64,000 nt of DNA, taken from the NCBI GenBank assembly GCA_964393615.1, contig CAYMUR010000014.1, forward strand, positions 1-64,000. The letters are read 5' to 3'. The stretch comes from CAYMUR01 sp964393615 (GTDB taxonomy: Bacteria > Planctomycetota > Planctomycetia > Pirellulales > Pirellulaceae). Shown one piece after another: positions 35,585-44,221 of this stretch. A program made the translations under genes and the position numbers. The notes below the pieces were generated by a model. The model saw only the letters and a list, made by a program, of their open reading frames with translations, was not told the DNA's origin and did not search any database. Every line of letters begins with the position of its first letter. Within the stretch, counting starts at the first letter, position 1.

Positions 35585-36166
35585 TTAGCTGGCTGGGGCC
35601 AATTCCAGGTCTAGAAGTTCACATGCCCGTTCAATTAGTTTTTCGACGGCAAACGGTTTCTGAATAAAGTCGTTGGCTCCTGACAACTTGAGGTCAGCAA
35701 CTTTATCCGCTTCGACCATCCCCGAAATACAAATGATCTGAACATTATCCAGGCTGCTGTCGCTCCGTACGCGTTGGCAAACTTCCTTGCCGTTGATGTC
35801 TGGCAACATGACGTCTAGAACGACCAGATCAGGGCGGAATTCTTTAACCAACATCCCTGCATCAAAACCGTTGTTGGCTGTCTTGTTATCGAATCGCCCG
35901 TCGCGGTCAAATACGTCGACTAGTAACTCGACCAGTTCTTCATCGTCATCGACGATTAATATTTTGCGCTTCCCACTCTCTAAAGCATCCGTGGGAATCC
36001 CATTTTCTTTCATAAAGGTGAACAAAAGTTCGCGTGGGATACGCCGAAATCGGCTTCCTGGAACTCGGAATCCTTTCAATTGGCCAGAATCAAAACAACG
36101 AATAATGGTCTGTTGACTTACCTTGCAAATTTTAGCGGCTTCGCCCGTTGTAAATACGGTTTTCAT
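35585..36166 (-). CDS. Response regulator with N-terminal excisionase/MerR-type HTH
   Basis: A 193-residue regulator with reversed domain order. Residues 1-50 form an excisionase-type winged HTH (VFTTGEAAKICKVSQQTII and GQLKGFRVPGSRFRRIPREL). Residues 65-185 form a receiver domain: ILIVDDDEELVELL acidic pocket, phospho-acceptor Asp in LVVLDVMLPDINGKEV, Ser in IICISGMVEA, and Lys in DFIQKPFAVEKL. ATG 36166 has GGGAGAG at good spacing. It is the first gene of a pair with the histidine kinase. Targets are unknown. Confidence 0.9.
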   Translation of the reverse strand: MKTVFTTGEAAKICKVSQQTIIRCFDSGQLKGFRVPGSRFRRIPRELLFTFMKENGIPTDALESGKRKILIVDDDEELVELLVDVFDRDGRFDNKTANNGFDAGMLVKEFRPDLVVLDVMLPDINGKEVCQRVRSDSSLDNVQIICISGMVEADKVADLKLSGANDFIQKPFAVEKLIERACELLDLELAPAS

Positions 36167-36853
36167 AAAGTTGCTCTCCCTAGCCAACGGTGAGGCTAGC
36201 CTCTGGGGAACCTCCGACTGGTCCCGCGACACACGGCCTGTCCAAAGCTCCTAAGCCTATCCTGCAACAGTCATATGGAATTTAGATTTTCTCTGAAACC
36301 GCAAAACCTCGCGGTATACGCAAACAACATAACTCCCTGCTTTGCTATAAACGTCTGGGGTGTCCGGTCCTTCCGATATTACCGATTTTGCCAGACGATT
36401 GGAATTATATACATCTGGACAATCGAGTCAAGACTGATAATTGAGTCGTAAGTATATGTATATTAAGCACTTGTGTTTTTATTTTCATTGCTGGTAAAAT
36501 AGTGAATGTTAATCTTGGTGAACGTCGAGACGGTCCGAGATTTTTTGTGACACCCAGACGGGGCCCTTACCAGGGAATGTGATTGGTTGCAGAAGGCTTT
36601 TGCGACAGTACGTTCTGCAGGGGTTTGTACCATTCTGCCACAGTTACTAGTGCACCATTCCTTTACGGTGATTGCTTTTCACTGAGTTTGGCCAACCCCA
36701 AGGTGTACGGATCCTTAAAATGAAACGGACGCAGAGCTGGATGTTGGCTGTAATTTCCACCACAGTATTGGTTGGCTGTACTGAATGAGATACTTTTATT
36801 TTGCCTGAAAAAGTTGCGCCACACGATTTTCTACATTTTGACAAGGTGATGTT
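36167..36853. other. Divergent intergenic region, response regulator / sppA
   Basis: A region of 687 bases without a supportable gene. An AT-rich block near 36400-36500 is the likeliest place for promoters. A ribosome-binding site AAGGTGA precedes sppA. Confidence 0.55.
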
Positions 36854-38644
36854 ATGCGATGTTTCGCCTGGAAATTCCCCAATTTGGTAACGGTATTTGC
36901 GTTTTGTTTTACCGTACCGGTATCAGTGCTGGCCGAGAAAGAGCCGACGGCCGAAATGGCTGAGAAAACAATGTATGTGGCGCAGCTGGTCATTCGCGGT
37001 GATCTACCCGAGACCGGCGATCAGTCAGGTCTATTTGGCGAGTTCCAGCCCAATTTGCGCCAGGTGGTTGCGCGGCTCGAAAAAGCAGCTAACGACACAA
37101 AAGTTACAGCCGTTGTACTCAGTTTGCAAAATCCAGAAATCGGTCGTGGAAAACTAGCAGAGCTACGTGCTGCGGTCCACCGTGTGCAGGCTGCTGGCAA
37201 ACGAGTATACGCGCAGCTTCAAATGGCGACGGCACGTGATTATATGCTGGCAAGTGCTTGTGACGAAATCGTGATACCCGAATCGGGGTCTTTAATGGTC
37301 ACGGGAATTCAAGCCGAGATGTCCTTCTTCAAAGAGTCACTTGATACTTTGGGAGTGGAAGCAGATCTGATACAGGTAGGAAGTTATAAAGGTGCCGCGG
37401 AACCACTCACGCGCACAACAATGAGCGATGAATATCGGGCTCAGTATGAATCGTTAATCGATGACCTGTATCACCATCTAGTGGAAACGATTGCTGTAGA
37501 TCGAAAAATTGCTCCCCAACAAGTGCGCCAGCTAATTGACCAGGGGTTGTTTACTGCAGCAGAAGCCAAGGCCGTTGGTTTGATCGATCAAGTGGTCTAT
37601 GATCGCGAGTTTCTTGCACAGGTACAATCCGCGAATGGTGCAGACCGCTTGGTTTTGGAAAAGGATTATGGCAAGTTGAAAAATGAAGTTGATCTTTCCG
37701 GACCATTGGGATTCATGAATCTAATCCAGTTATTTACCGGCACTGATGTTAAGTCATCGAATCGGCGAAAAAAAATTGCCATTATTTATGCGACGGGTCC
37801 CATTGCCACGGGCAAAAGTGTTCTTGGTATGCTTGGTGGCCAGACAGTTGGTAGCGATACGATCGTAGAAGCGATCCAAAAAGCGGAGGACAACAAGGAC
37901 GTTGCCGCGATGGTTATCCGGATTGATAGTCCTGGCGGTTCTGCCATTGGCAGTGACCAGATCTGGAAAGCGATTGTCGATGCCGAAAAACCAATCGTGG
38001 CGAGTATGGGAGATATGGCTGCTAGTGGTGGGTACTATATTTCGATGGGCTGTGACAAAATTGTTGCAGAACCGGAGACCCTCACCGGTTCAATTGGTGT
38101 GATTGGCGGTAAAATGGCCTTGAAAGGTCTTTACGAAAAAATTGGTGTTCATGTGGAAACGATTAGCCGTGGACGCAACAGTGGACTGTTGTCATCGAAA
38201 TCTCGTTTTACCGATTCGGAACGTGCGGTGTGGGTCAAAATGATGCAGGAGACTTATTCTCAGTTCGTGGCAAAAGCGGCTTTGGGGCGTGGTATGTCAC
38301 CAGAAAAAATGGAATCATTAGCAGCTGGACGGTTGTGGACCGGTCGACAGGCACAGCAACACGGTCTGGTAGATTTGCTAGGATCGCTTGATGATGCGGT
38401 GCGGCAAGCGAAACAGCTGGCGGGGCTGGACGTTGAGGAAGAAATAGAGCGGCTAATCCTACCGGAACCAAAGAATCTTCTCGATCAACTCATGGAAGGG
38501 GCCATGCTGGGAGCGCAGGTACGGCAGGCAATTGATCTGGTTGAACCGAACGTTGGTGTTCGACTACGGGATCTCGAACTGGCAGGACGACTGTTTGCCG
38601 AACCGTCTGTTTTGCTCATGCCTTGTCACATCAGTGTTCGTTAA
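36854..38644 (+). CDS. sppA: Signal peptide peptidase SppA, long (67K) type
   Basis: A serine-lysine protease of the envelope that degrades cleaved signal peptides. The 596-residue protein has a signal segment (LVTVFAFCFTVPVSVLA) and two tandem S49 domains. The catalytic Lys is in QVGSYKGAAEPLTR (Lys 179) in the first domain. The nucleophile Ser is in MAASGGYYISMGCD (Ser 391) in the second, as in E. coli SppA. RIDSPGGSAIGSDQIW near 356 is the usual oxyanion-side block. AAGGTGA precedes the ATG. Confidence 0.93.
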   Translation: MRCFAWKFPNLVTVFAFCFTVPVSVLAEKEPTAEMAEKTMYVAQLVIRGDLPETGDQSGLFGEFQPNLRQVVARLEKAANDTKVTAVVLSLQNPEIGRGKLAELRAAVHRVQAAGKRVYAQLQMATARDYMLASACDEIVIPESGSLMVTGIQAEMSFFKESLDTLGVEADLIQVGSYKGAAEPLTRTTMSDEYRAQYESLIDDLYHHLVETIAVDRKIAPQQVRQLIDQGLFTAAEAKAVGLIDQVVYDREFLAQVQSANGADRLVLEKDYGKLKNEVDLSGPLGFMNLIQLFTGTDVKSSNRRKKIAIIYATGPIATGKSVLGMLGGQTVGSDTIVEAIQKAEDNKDVAAMVIRIDSPGGSAIGSDQIWKAIVDAEKPIVASMGDMAASGGYYISMGCDKIVAEPETLTGSIGVIGGKMALKGLYEKIGVHVETISRGRNSGLLSSKSRFTDSERAVWVKMMQETYSQFVAKAALGRGMSPEKMESLAAGRLWTGRQAQQHGLVDLLGSLDDAVRQAKQLAGLDVEEEIERLILPEPKNLLDQLMEGAMLGAQVRQAIDLVEPNVGVRLRDLELAGRLFAEPSVLLMPCHISVR

Positions 38645-38737
38645 CACATTGACCTTCGTGACAAGAGTGTGTGCGAAAGTTCAGTGTACCATGGCGATTT
38701 GTGGGTACATCCGGTCAAATTCCAGTGCTGTTTCAGA

Positions 38738-39880
38738 CTAGCGTCCCAGGACTACCATATTGTCCCGATGGATTATTTCTTCGTAAGGAAAATATCCAAG
38801 AACTTCAGTAATTTGTTGAGATTTCAACCCTCGGATTTTGTCGATCTCGTGTCGCGTGTAGTTAATCAAACCCCTGGCAAAACTATGACCTTGTTCGTTT
38901 TCTAACGAAACGACGTCTCCTTTTGAGAAATCTCCCTCAGCGGACAGAATACCGATGGCCAGCAGACTGCGACCATTTTGTTCCACGGCGCGGCAGGCAC
39001 CGATGTCCAAGCGGAGTGAACCTCGTGGTTGCACGACCAATCCGATCCAGCGTTTCCAGGGACTGATCGTTTTGCCTTGTGCCACAATAAGCGTTCCAAC
39101 GGGGTCACCTGCCACGATACGCTGTAAAATCGTCGGATCGTGGCCACTGGCAATGATCATATTTTCTCCGGCTGTCGTGACCAGTTGTGCCGCCTTTAAC
39201 TTACTCAACATGCCTCCCTTGCTCAGGCTGTTTTTTTGCTGACGCACTAGTGCGAAGGTAGACTGGTCAAGTTTGGTGACCGTGGAAATGACGTTTGTCT
39301 TGGTCGCTTGATTAGCATGATCGTATAATCCTTCCACATCTGAGAGGACGATCAATAACGGTGCGCCGATCAAGTTGGTTACCAAGGCTGCCAGGTGGTC
39401 ATTGTCGCCAAAGGTGGTCATCAATTCGTCCACAGCAACAGTATCATTTTCATTAATGATAGGAACAGTACCATATTCCAGCAGTGCCAGGATTGTATTG
39501 CGGACATTCAGATAGCTGGCCCGATGATCAAGACTATCAGCAGTGAGGAGGACTTGTGCTGCGTGACGCTGATGTTGGCGGAATGTCTGATCATAGGCCT
39601 CGATCAGGGCCGATTGTCCGACGGCTGCAACTGCTTGTAGCTTGGCCAGATCAGTGGGACGTTCCTGCAATCCCAGGCGGTACATGCCTGCCCCGACTGC
39701 ACCGGAACTGACCAAGACGACTCGCCGACCAGCTACCATCATACGGTGTAGTTGATCCGCGATGCTGGCAATACGTTCGCGATGCAGCGTCCCATCGTCC
39801 TGAGTCAACACTCGGGTACCGACTTTCACCACAATTGTGTCCGACCTCTGTGCGATTTCTTGGCGTAGCGAGTCTGTCAT
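38738..39880 (-). CDS. proB: Glutamate 5-kinase
   Basis: Phosphorylates glutamate as the first step of proline synthesis. The 380-residue protein has the amino-acid kinase domain (VVKVGTRVLTQDDGTLH, VVLVSSGAVGAGMYRLGL, PIINENDTVAVDEL, FGDNDHLAALVTNLIGA, GMLSKLKAAQLVT) and a C-terminal PUA domain from about residue 280 (ARGLINYTRHEIDKIRG). proA is not adjacent. The gene is convergent with sppA and divergent from purF, with a repeat-rich 226-base region between proB and purF. Confidence 0.96.
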   Translation of the reverse strand: MTDSLRQEIAQRSDTIVVKVGTRVLTQDDGTLHRERIASIADQLHRMMVAGRRVVLVSSGAVGAGMYRLGLQERPTDLAKLQAVAAVGQSALIEAYDQTFRQHQRHAAQVLLTADSLDHRASYLNVRNTILALLEYGTVPIINENDTVAVDELMTTFGDNDHLAALVTNLIGAPLLIVLSDVEGLYDHANQATKTNVISTVTKLDQSTFALVRQQKNSLSKGGMLSKLKAAQLVTTAGENMIIASGHDPTILQRIVAGDPVGTLIVAQGKTISPWKRWIGLVVQPRGSLRLDIGACRAVEQNGRSLLAIGILSAEGDFSKGDVVSLENEQGHSFARGLINYTRHEIDKIRGLKSQQITEVLGYFPYEEIIHRDNMVVLGR

Positions 39881-39932
39881 TGATAGTTTACGGTTTTTTT
39901 GTAATTTTGTCGTTTCTCGACTATGGGTTGCA

Positions 39933-39968
39933 GTGCACCTTTTAATATATCGTGCCCCTTTAATATAT
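39933..39968. repeat. Tandem AT-rich repeat between proB and purF
   Basis: GTGCACCTTTTAATATAT (39933-39950) and GTGCCCCTTTAATATAT (39952-39968) are two near-identical units with a period of 19 bases. Confidence 0.75.
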
Positions 39969-39996
39969 TCGGTCTTCAGCTGATTAGAGTATTGAG

Positions 39997-40038
39997 TGTT
40001 CTGGGAACTCTACTTACAATTGTTCTGGGAACTCTACT
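39997..40038. promoter_or_regulatory. Two 18-bp direct repeats with internal dyads upstream of purF
   Basis: TGTTCTGGGAACTCTACT occurs exactly at 39997-40014 and 40021-40038 (24-base period). Each copy contains the dyad GTTC-N3-GAAC. The second copy ends 68 bases before the purF ATG, overlapping a plausible -10 (TAGTAT). Two tandem dyads at a promoter suggest an operator; the regulator is unknown. Confidence 0.5.
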
Positions 40039-40106
40039 AGTATGGTATTTGCCTGGCCTGATAAACTGGGCTTTACGTAGAACGGATTTTACTTAATGAG
40101 GATTCT

Positions 40107-41711
40107 ATGAGCGATATCCAGCACGAATGTGGTATTGCCGCAATTTATCATCTGCCCGGCGGTGAGGTTAGCCCTCTTTGCCCTCAGGGCGACCCTGAGC
40201 AGGTATCCCGCTTGATGCCGCGGATGTTATTGGACATTCAAAATAGGGGTCAACTTTCCGCTGGAATGACAACTTATCGTGCCCAGCGGAATCAGCTGAT
40301 TCATACCTACAAGGACGTCGGTAGTGTCAGCGAGGTTTTTCGGCTTTCGCATCAAGGTAAATCGGAAAGCCTGATGCGGGAACATGCCGGTTGTGCAGCG
40401 ATCGGGCATGTTCGTTATGCGACGTGTGGTCGTGAGGATCGCAGTTATGCACAACCTTTTGAGAGATCTCACCTCCAAAAGCATAAGTGGTTCAGTTTTG
40501 GATTTAATGGCCAGCTGGCTAACTATCAGAGTCTGCGAGATCAATTACTGGCGGATAACGACCATCATCTGGCGCGGGAAACCGATACAGAAATTATCAT
40601 GCATGAGATCAGTCGCGAGTTATCGGGTGACCGGCGACCTGCTTTGATCGACCTGATCCGTAATGTGAGTGGTCGTTTTGACGGAGCTTACAGTTTGGTC
40701 CTGTTAAACGCCGAGGGGGATATGCTGGTTGCTCGTGATCCGTTGGGGATCAAACCGGTCTGTTATGCACGACAAGGTCCATTGTTTGCAGCGGCGAGTG
40801 AAAGTGTGGCTCTGTTGAATTTGGGATTTGCTCCAGAAACGATTCATTCGTTGCCGCCAGGAGAGGCGATAACCATTGCCAAAGGACGTTTGTCGATTGA
40901 ACGGTTTGCGCCCAGTCCACGACAGGCGATGTGTTTCTTTGAGTGGATCTATTTTGCAAACGTGGCCAGTACGTTGGATGATCGTAGTGTGTACCTTTCC
41001 CGGACACGGCTGGGAGAAGAATTGGCTCGCTTGGAACTGATCGATGGTTCGGTTCCGTTGGACGAGGACACGATTGTGGTGCCGGTTCCAGATACTAGTA
41101 AAGCAGCGGCCGATGCCATGGCTTATCGCTTGAAAATTCCCGCCCGTGAAGGTTTGATCCGGAACCGTTACACCGGAAGGACATTCATCGAAGGAAGTGA
41201 GAGTCGCCGCCGTGCCGCCGAAATTAAATATACACCGTTGCGCGAAGTTCTCGACGGAAAACGAGTGTTCTTGGTTGAAGATTCAATTGTTCGTTCGACA
41301 ACAATGAAAGTTTTACTGGACCGCATTCGTTGTCAGGGAGCCGCACGTGAGATTCATGTGCGTGTTGCCTGTCCACCGATAATAGCACCTTGTTTTTATG
41401 GCATTGACATGTCGACAGTCGACGAGCTGTTTGCGCCCAAGTATCTGCAGAAAGGTGGACTTACAGAAGAAGTCCAAGTCAGAATGGCCGAAGATCTTGG
41501 TGCCGATTCGCTGCGTTATTTGCCAGTGAATGCTATTGCTCGGGCAATTGGTTTTGATGACGAGCAACTGTGCCAGGCTTGCATTACGGGTGAGTATCCC
41601 ACTCCTTGTGGACAGCAGCTGTATCAAGTCGCTTTGGAAAATGTTGGCAAACAGGCTTCTAATCGAACCTACGAGGCACAGCGTGCGGTCACATTGGAAA
41701 CACAACGCTGA
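40107..41711 (+). CDS. purF: Amidophosphoribosyltransferase
   Basis: Commits PRPP to purine synthesis. The Ntn-type glutaminase begins [14 protein letters not shown]; the catalytic Cys follows a short leader (Cys 8). [31 protein letters not shown] and [11 protein letters not shown] are glutaminase blocks. The PRTase part has [34 protein letters not shown] and the PRPP loop [18 protein letters not shown], divergent from the common DDSIVRGTT. The 534 residues end with a Cys pair ([18 protein letters not shown]). GAGGA precedes ATG 40107. The repeats upstream may be regulatory. Confidence 0.92.
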   Translation: MSDIQHECGIAAIYHLPGGEVSPLCPQGDPEQVSRLMPRMLLDIQNRGQLSAGMTTYRAQRNQLIHTYKDVGSVSEVFRLSHQGKSESLMREHAGCAAIGHVRYATCGREDRSYAQPFERSHLQKHKWFSFGFNGQLANYQSLRDQLLADNDHHLARETDTEIIMHEISRELSGDRRPALIDLIRNVSGRFDGAYSLVLLNAEGDMLVARDPLGIKPVCYARQGPLFAAASESVALLNLGFAPETIHSLPPGEAITIAKGRLSIERFAPSPRQAMCFFEWIYFANVASTLDDRSVYLSRTRLGEELARLELIDGSVPLDEDTIVVPVPDTSKAAADAMAYRLKIPAREGLIRNRYTGRTFIEGSESRRRAAEIKYTPLREVLDGKRVFLVEDSIVRSTTMKVLLDRIRCQGAAREIHVRVACPPIIAPCFYGIDMSTVDELFAPKYLQKGGLTEEVQVRMAEDLGADSLRYLPVNAIARAIGFDDEQLCQACITGEYPTPCGQQLYQVALENVGKQASNRTYEAQRAVTLETQR

Positions 41712-41735
41712 CAAGAGACGGCCGGATTGTCTGCC

Positions 41736-41763
41736 CAGTGAACAGTGAACAGTGAACAGTGAA
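41736..41763. repeat. Four tandem CAGTGAA heptamers
   Basis: CAGTGAA is repeated four times without interruption between purF and the methyltransferase gene, just before its start region. Confidence 0.9.
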
Positions 41764-41814
41764 AAATAGTTATCTCCGCATTTGGAACTTAGACGTACGA
41801 GGATCAAGCTTGAC

Positions 41815-42561
41815 GTGAACCCGGTCCTTGAGCAAATCCTGCGTACTGGACAGGTCGCTGCTGCTGACGGCACGAGCTATCCCCTGCATTCCCATGTTTC
41901 TCAGCGGCAGGGTCAGTTTCTGCAGGATGTCGTCCAACAAATTGGTGCGATACGAAGCCTGGAAGTTGGTTTGGCTTATGGGGTGTCGGCGCTGTTTATC
42001 TGTGATGGGCTCGTCAAGCAAGAACGTGCACACCACATTGCGATTGACCCAGTTCAGCATTCCTACTGGAGGGATATTGGCGTACACAATCTCCAGCAGG
42101 CAGGTTATGGAGAGCTGTTTAAACTTTATCAACAGCAATCCCATATTGCCTTGCCCCAATTGCTCGAAGCGGAGACGCAAGTGGATTTTGCGTTCATTGA
42201 TGGCCAGCACACATTTGACTTTGTGTTGGTAGATTTTTTTTACATTGACCACCTGCTACGGGTAGGCGGTGTTGTTGCATTGGACGATACGAATATGCCA
42301 TCGATTCGACGTGTTTGTCGATTCATTGCCACGAACCGTAACTACCGTGTGTTGCGCTGTTTGCCGGTCACACCGGCTGAGCAGGTGAAACGCCGTATTA
42401 TCAACCCGTGGCTTTATGCGGCGCGTGGCACACGATCGCTACTCAGTAAAACGGTTGGCCCTTCTGATCGTGCGCTTGGTCTTACGCCAGCCAGTCGTTG
42501 TATCGCTTTTGAAAAAATTGATGACGACAATCGTAAATGGGAGTTTCACCGCGATTTTTGA
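41815..42561 (+). CDS. Class I SAM-dependent methyltransferase
   Basis: About 248 residues with a Rossmann-type methyltransferase fold resembling the O-methyltransferase (methyltransf_24) group. Motif I is RSLEVGLAYGVSALFICDGL, followed by HHIAIDPVQHSYW; motif IV is VDFAFIDGQHTFDFVLVDFFY, and motif V GGVVALDDTNMPSIRRVC. The substrate is unknown; relatives in polysaccharide loci methylate sugars. GTG 41815 has GAGGA 11 bases upstream. TTG 41782 would add 11 residues but has no site. It lies 103 bases after purF. Confidence 0.75.
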   Translation: MNPVLEQILRTGQVAAADGTSYPLHSHVSQRQGQFLQDVVQQIGAIRSLEVGLAYGVSALFICDGLVKQERAHHIAIDPVQHSYWRDIGVHNLQQAGYGELFKLYQQQSHIALPQLLEAETQVDFAFIDGQHTFDFVLVDFFYIDHLLRVGGVVALDDTNMPSIRRVCRFIATNRNYRVLRCLPVTPAEQVKRRIINPWLYAARGTRSLLSKTVGPSDRALGLTPASRCIAFEKIDDDNRKWEFHRDF

Positions 42562-42580
42562 TCGGTTCAAAGGCCTATTT

Positions 42581-43252
42581 CTAACTAGCCCTGTTGCTAG
42601 TCGGATCCGTTTCATTTTTCATGAATTCGGCACGAAAGACGGGTTCATCCTGCAGGCGTGTCCGGCGTTCATAATGTGTGCGATAATCCAGATCGTGTTC
42701 GGCTGGTCGTAGAGGAACTTCGAGTGGACCTTGCAGGCTGGTCACTTGTTTTAACAAGGCCAGGCTTTCCTGGAAATACTCCTTGACATCGGTCCAGAAA
42801 TGAAGTCGTCCGCCAGGTATTAATGTCCTTTCGATATTGACCAAGAATGGTTCGTTCATGACTCGGCGTCGTCGATGGCGTTTCTTCCACCAGGGATCGG
42901 GGAAATAAACGTGTGCGGCTGTCAGGCTGTCAGGTAGAATGTAACGGGAAATCAGTTGTTGCGCATCTCCATGGACAATTCTCGCGTTAGAACGATTGGA
43001 TTTTGCCAATCGGGCTGCCGAAAATCGGGCATACTTTCGCGAAATTTCGATTCCCAAGAAATCGTGCGATGGTTTTTCTACTGAGGCAGTTGCCAGGAAA
43101 AGTCCTTTACCACTGCCCACCTCAAGTTCAAACGGTGCATTTCGGCAAAACCACTCGGACGGTGTCCAGCTGTCATGCAAATCGTCGAATGACTTGAGGT
43201 ACGGAGCTAAATCGAGGGCGGGATCGATCCCGCGGAGCGCTCGTCGACCCAT
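42581..43252 (-). CDS. trmB: tRNA (guanine-N7)-methyltransferase
   Basis: Methylates G46 of tRNA. The SAM motif is LEVGSGKGLFLATA, followed by GIEISRKYARFSAARLAK, and the family signature HVYFPDPWWKKRHRRRRV near residue 125. A C-terminal THYERR block completes the family pattern. The 223-residue form begins MGRRALRGIDPALDL, as TrmB proteins commonly do; TTG 43264 is 4 codons upstream. Neither start has a clear ribosome-binding site. It is convergent with the preceding methyltransferase. Confidence 0.93.
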   Translation of the reverse strand: MGRRALRGIDPALDLAPYLKSFDDLHDSWTPSEWFCRNAPFELEVGSGKGLFLATASVEKPSHDFLGIEISRKYARFSAARLAKSNRSNARIVHGDAQQLISRYILPDSLTAAHVYFPDPWWKKRHRRRRVMNEPFLVNIERTLIPGGRLHFWTDVKEYFQESLALLKQVTSLQGPLEVPLRPAEHDLDYRTHYERRTRLQDEPVFRAEFMKNETDPTSNRAS

Positions 43253-43348
43253 GGGTGTGAACAATGAGTTGGAGGGGTCAAAAAAACGAAAATATCCTGT
43301 CGGTACGGGTCGCCGATGACCCGCATATCGTCACTGCCGCATGTCTAG

Positions 43349-43870
43349 TCAACGACTTTGTTCGATCATTGCCGTCACAGCTTCGACCGGAATCGGAATG
43401 CCTTTAATGATTCCCTCTACCACCAACTCGTTGCGGACGAAACCTTGAAACCGACACATTACCATTCGCCGAGGACGTGCCTTGATCAACACACAAGCCA
43501 TTAGCAATCGGTCACCGGGGACGACCAGATCGCGAAAACGCACATCTTCCATTCCTCCAAAGCCGACCATGGCTGCTTGGAGTAAGTCATGTTTTTGTAC
43601 GTAATAGCTTGAAAGTTGTGCAGCAGCTTCGCACATTACTACGCCTGGCATCAGTGGCATGCCGGGCATATGGCCTCGGACCCAGAATTCATCCAGGGAA
43701 ATGTCTTTGTAGCCAACACAGATATCGCGATCGGTATCTTCAAAAACGATTGCGGTCAGCTGTTCCATTTCGAATCGCTGGGGATTGTATTTGCGAATGT
43801 CGTTGATGTCGGCAACGTGATGGTCCAGGTCAAGCTCAGCTGGATCGATGATCAAGTCTTTACCGGCCAC
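43349..43870 (-). CDS. FabZ-like 3-hydroxyacyl-ACP dehydratase
   Basis: A hot-dog fold dehydratase of fatty acid or lipid synthesis, about 173 residues from GTG 43870. The active-site segment VRGHMPGMPLMPGVVMCEAAAQLSSYY has the catalytic His and the Glu of the E-A-x-x-Q motif. FGGMEDVRFRDLVVPGDRL is the following FabZ block. A longer frame to 43951 exists but is the out-of-frame image of the 32-residue gene just upstream. GTG 43870 has GGGGGGAG with 5 bases spacing and begins 20 bases after that small gene's stop. It may be FabZ itself or a specialised paralogue. Confidence 0.85.
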   Translation of the reverse strand: MAGKDLIIDPAELDLDHHVADINDIRKYNPQRFEMEQLTAIVFEDTDRDICVGYKDISLDEFWVRGHMPGMPLMPGVVMCEAAAQLSSYYVQKHDLLQAAMVGFGGMEDVRFRDLVVPGDRLLMACVLIKARPRRMVMCRFQGFVRNELVVEGIIKGIPIPVEAVTAMIEQSR

Positions 43871-43889
43871 GACGACTCCCCCCCAGCTT

Positions 43890-43988
43890 CTAGGTGCGGA
43901 CTTTCTGGCGTTTTGCCTTCCGCGCACGGGCGTTGGCCGGCCGCTTGCCATGGTTTGCTTTTTTGTGTTTACGTCCCGGTTTGCTCAT
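43890..43988 (-). CDS. 32-residue highly basic protein resembling ribosomal protein bL37
   Basis: ATG 43988 to TAG 43890 encodes 32 residues, with 17 Lys, Arg or His and no acidic residue. The site AAAGGA sits about 10 bases before the ATG. The central KKANHGKRPAN segment resembles, from memory, the ANHGKRPN end of the 24-residue actinobacterial large-subunit protein bL37. It starts SKPGRKHKK and ends RARKAKRQKVRT, basic enough to sit in rRNA. The FabZ-like gene follows after 19 bases, so both share a transcript. Function is inferred only from composition and motif. Confidence 0.7.
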   Translation of the reverse strand: MSKPGRKHKKANHGKRPANARARKAKRQKVRT

Positions 43989-44221
43989 GGGAATGCATTC
44001 CTTTCGGCTGAATGTCTACCGCTCAATTGCAATTCTACTTCCCCTACTTTAACAAGTGTTTGGTCGATTGGGAAGTCGGCTCTACCACAACTCAGGAGTC
44101 TCAGGGACCTTATTTTTAAAGGCCTGGCCTTCTTTTTGCTGAATCTGACAGATCCATCGTGGTTAGCCGAAAAAGCTTGAACCTGAAAACTGTCTCTGCG
44201 AAACTGCCCCACTGCCCTGCC

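Noticed and set aside
43871..43951. N-terminal extension of the FabZ-like protein to an ATG at 43951
   Set aside because: It is the other-frame image of the 32-residue basic gene, which has its own start and ribosome-binding site. The GTG at 43870 has a better site and begins just after that gene's stop.
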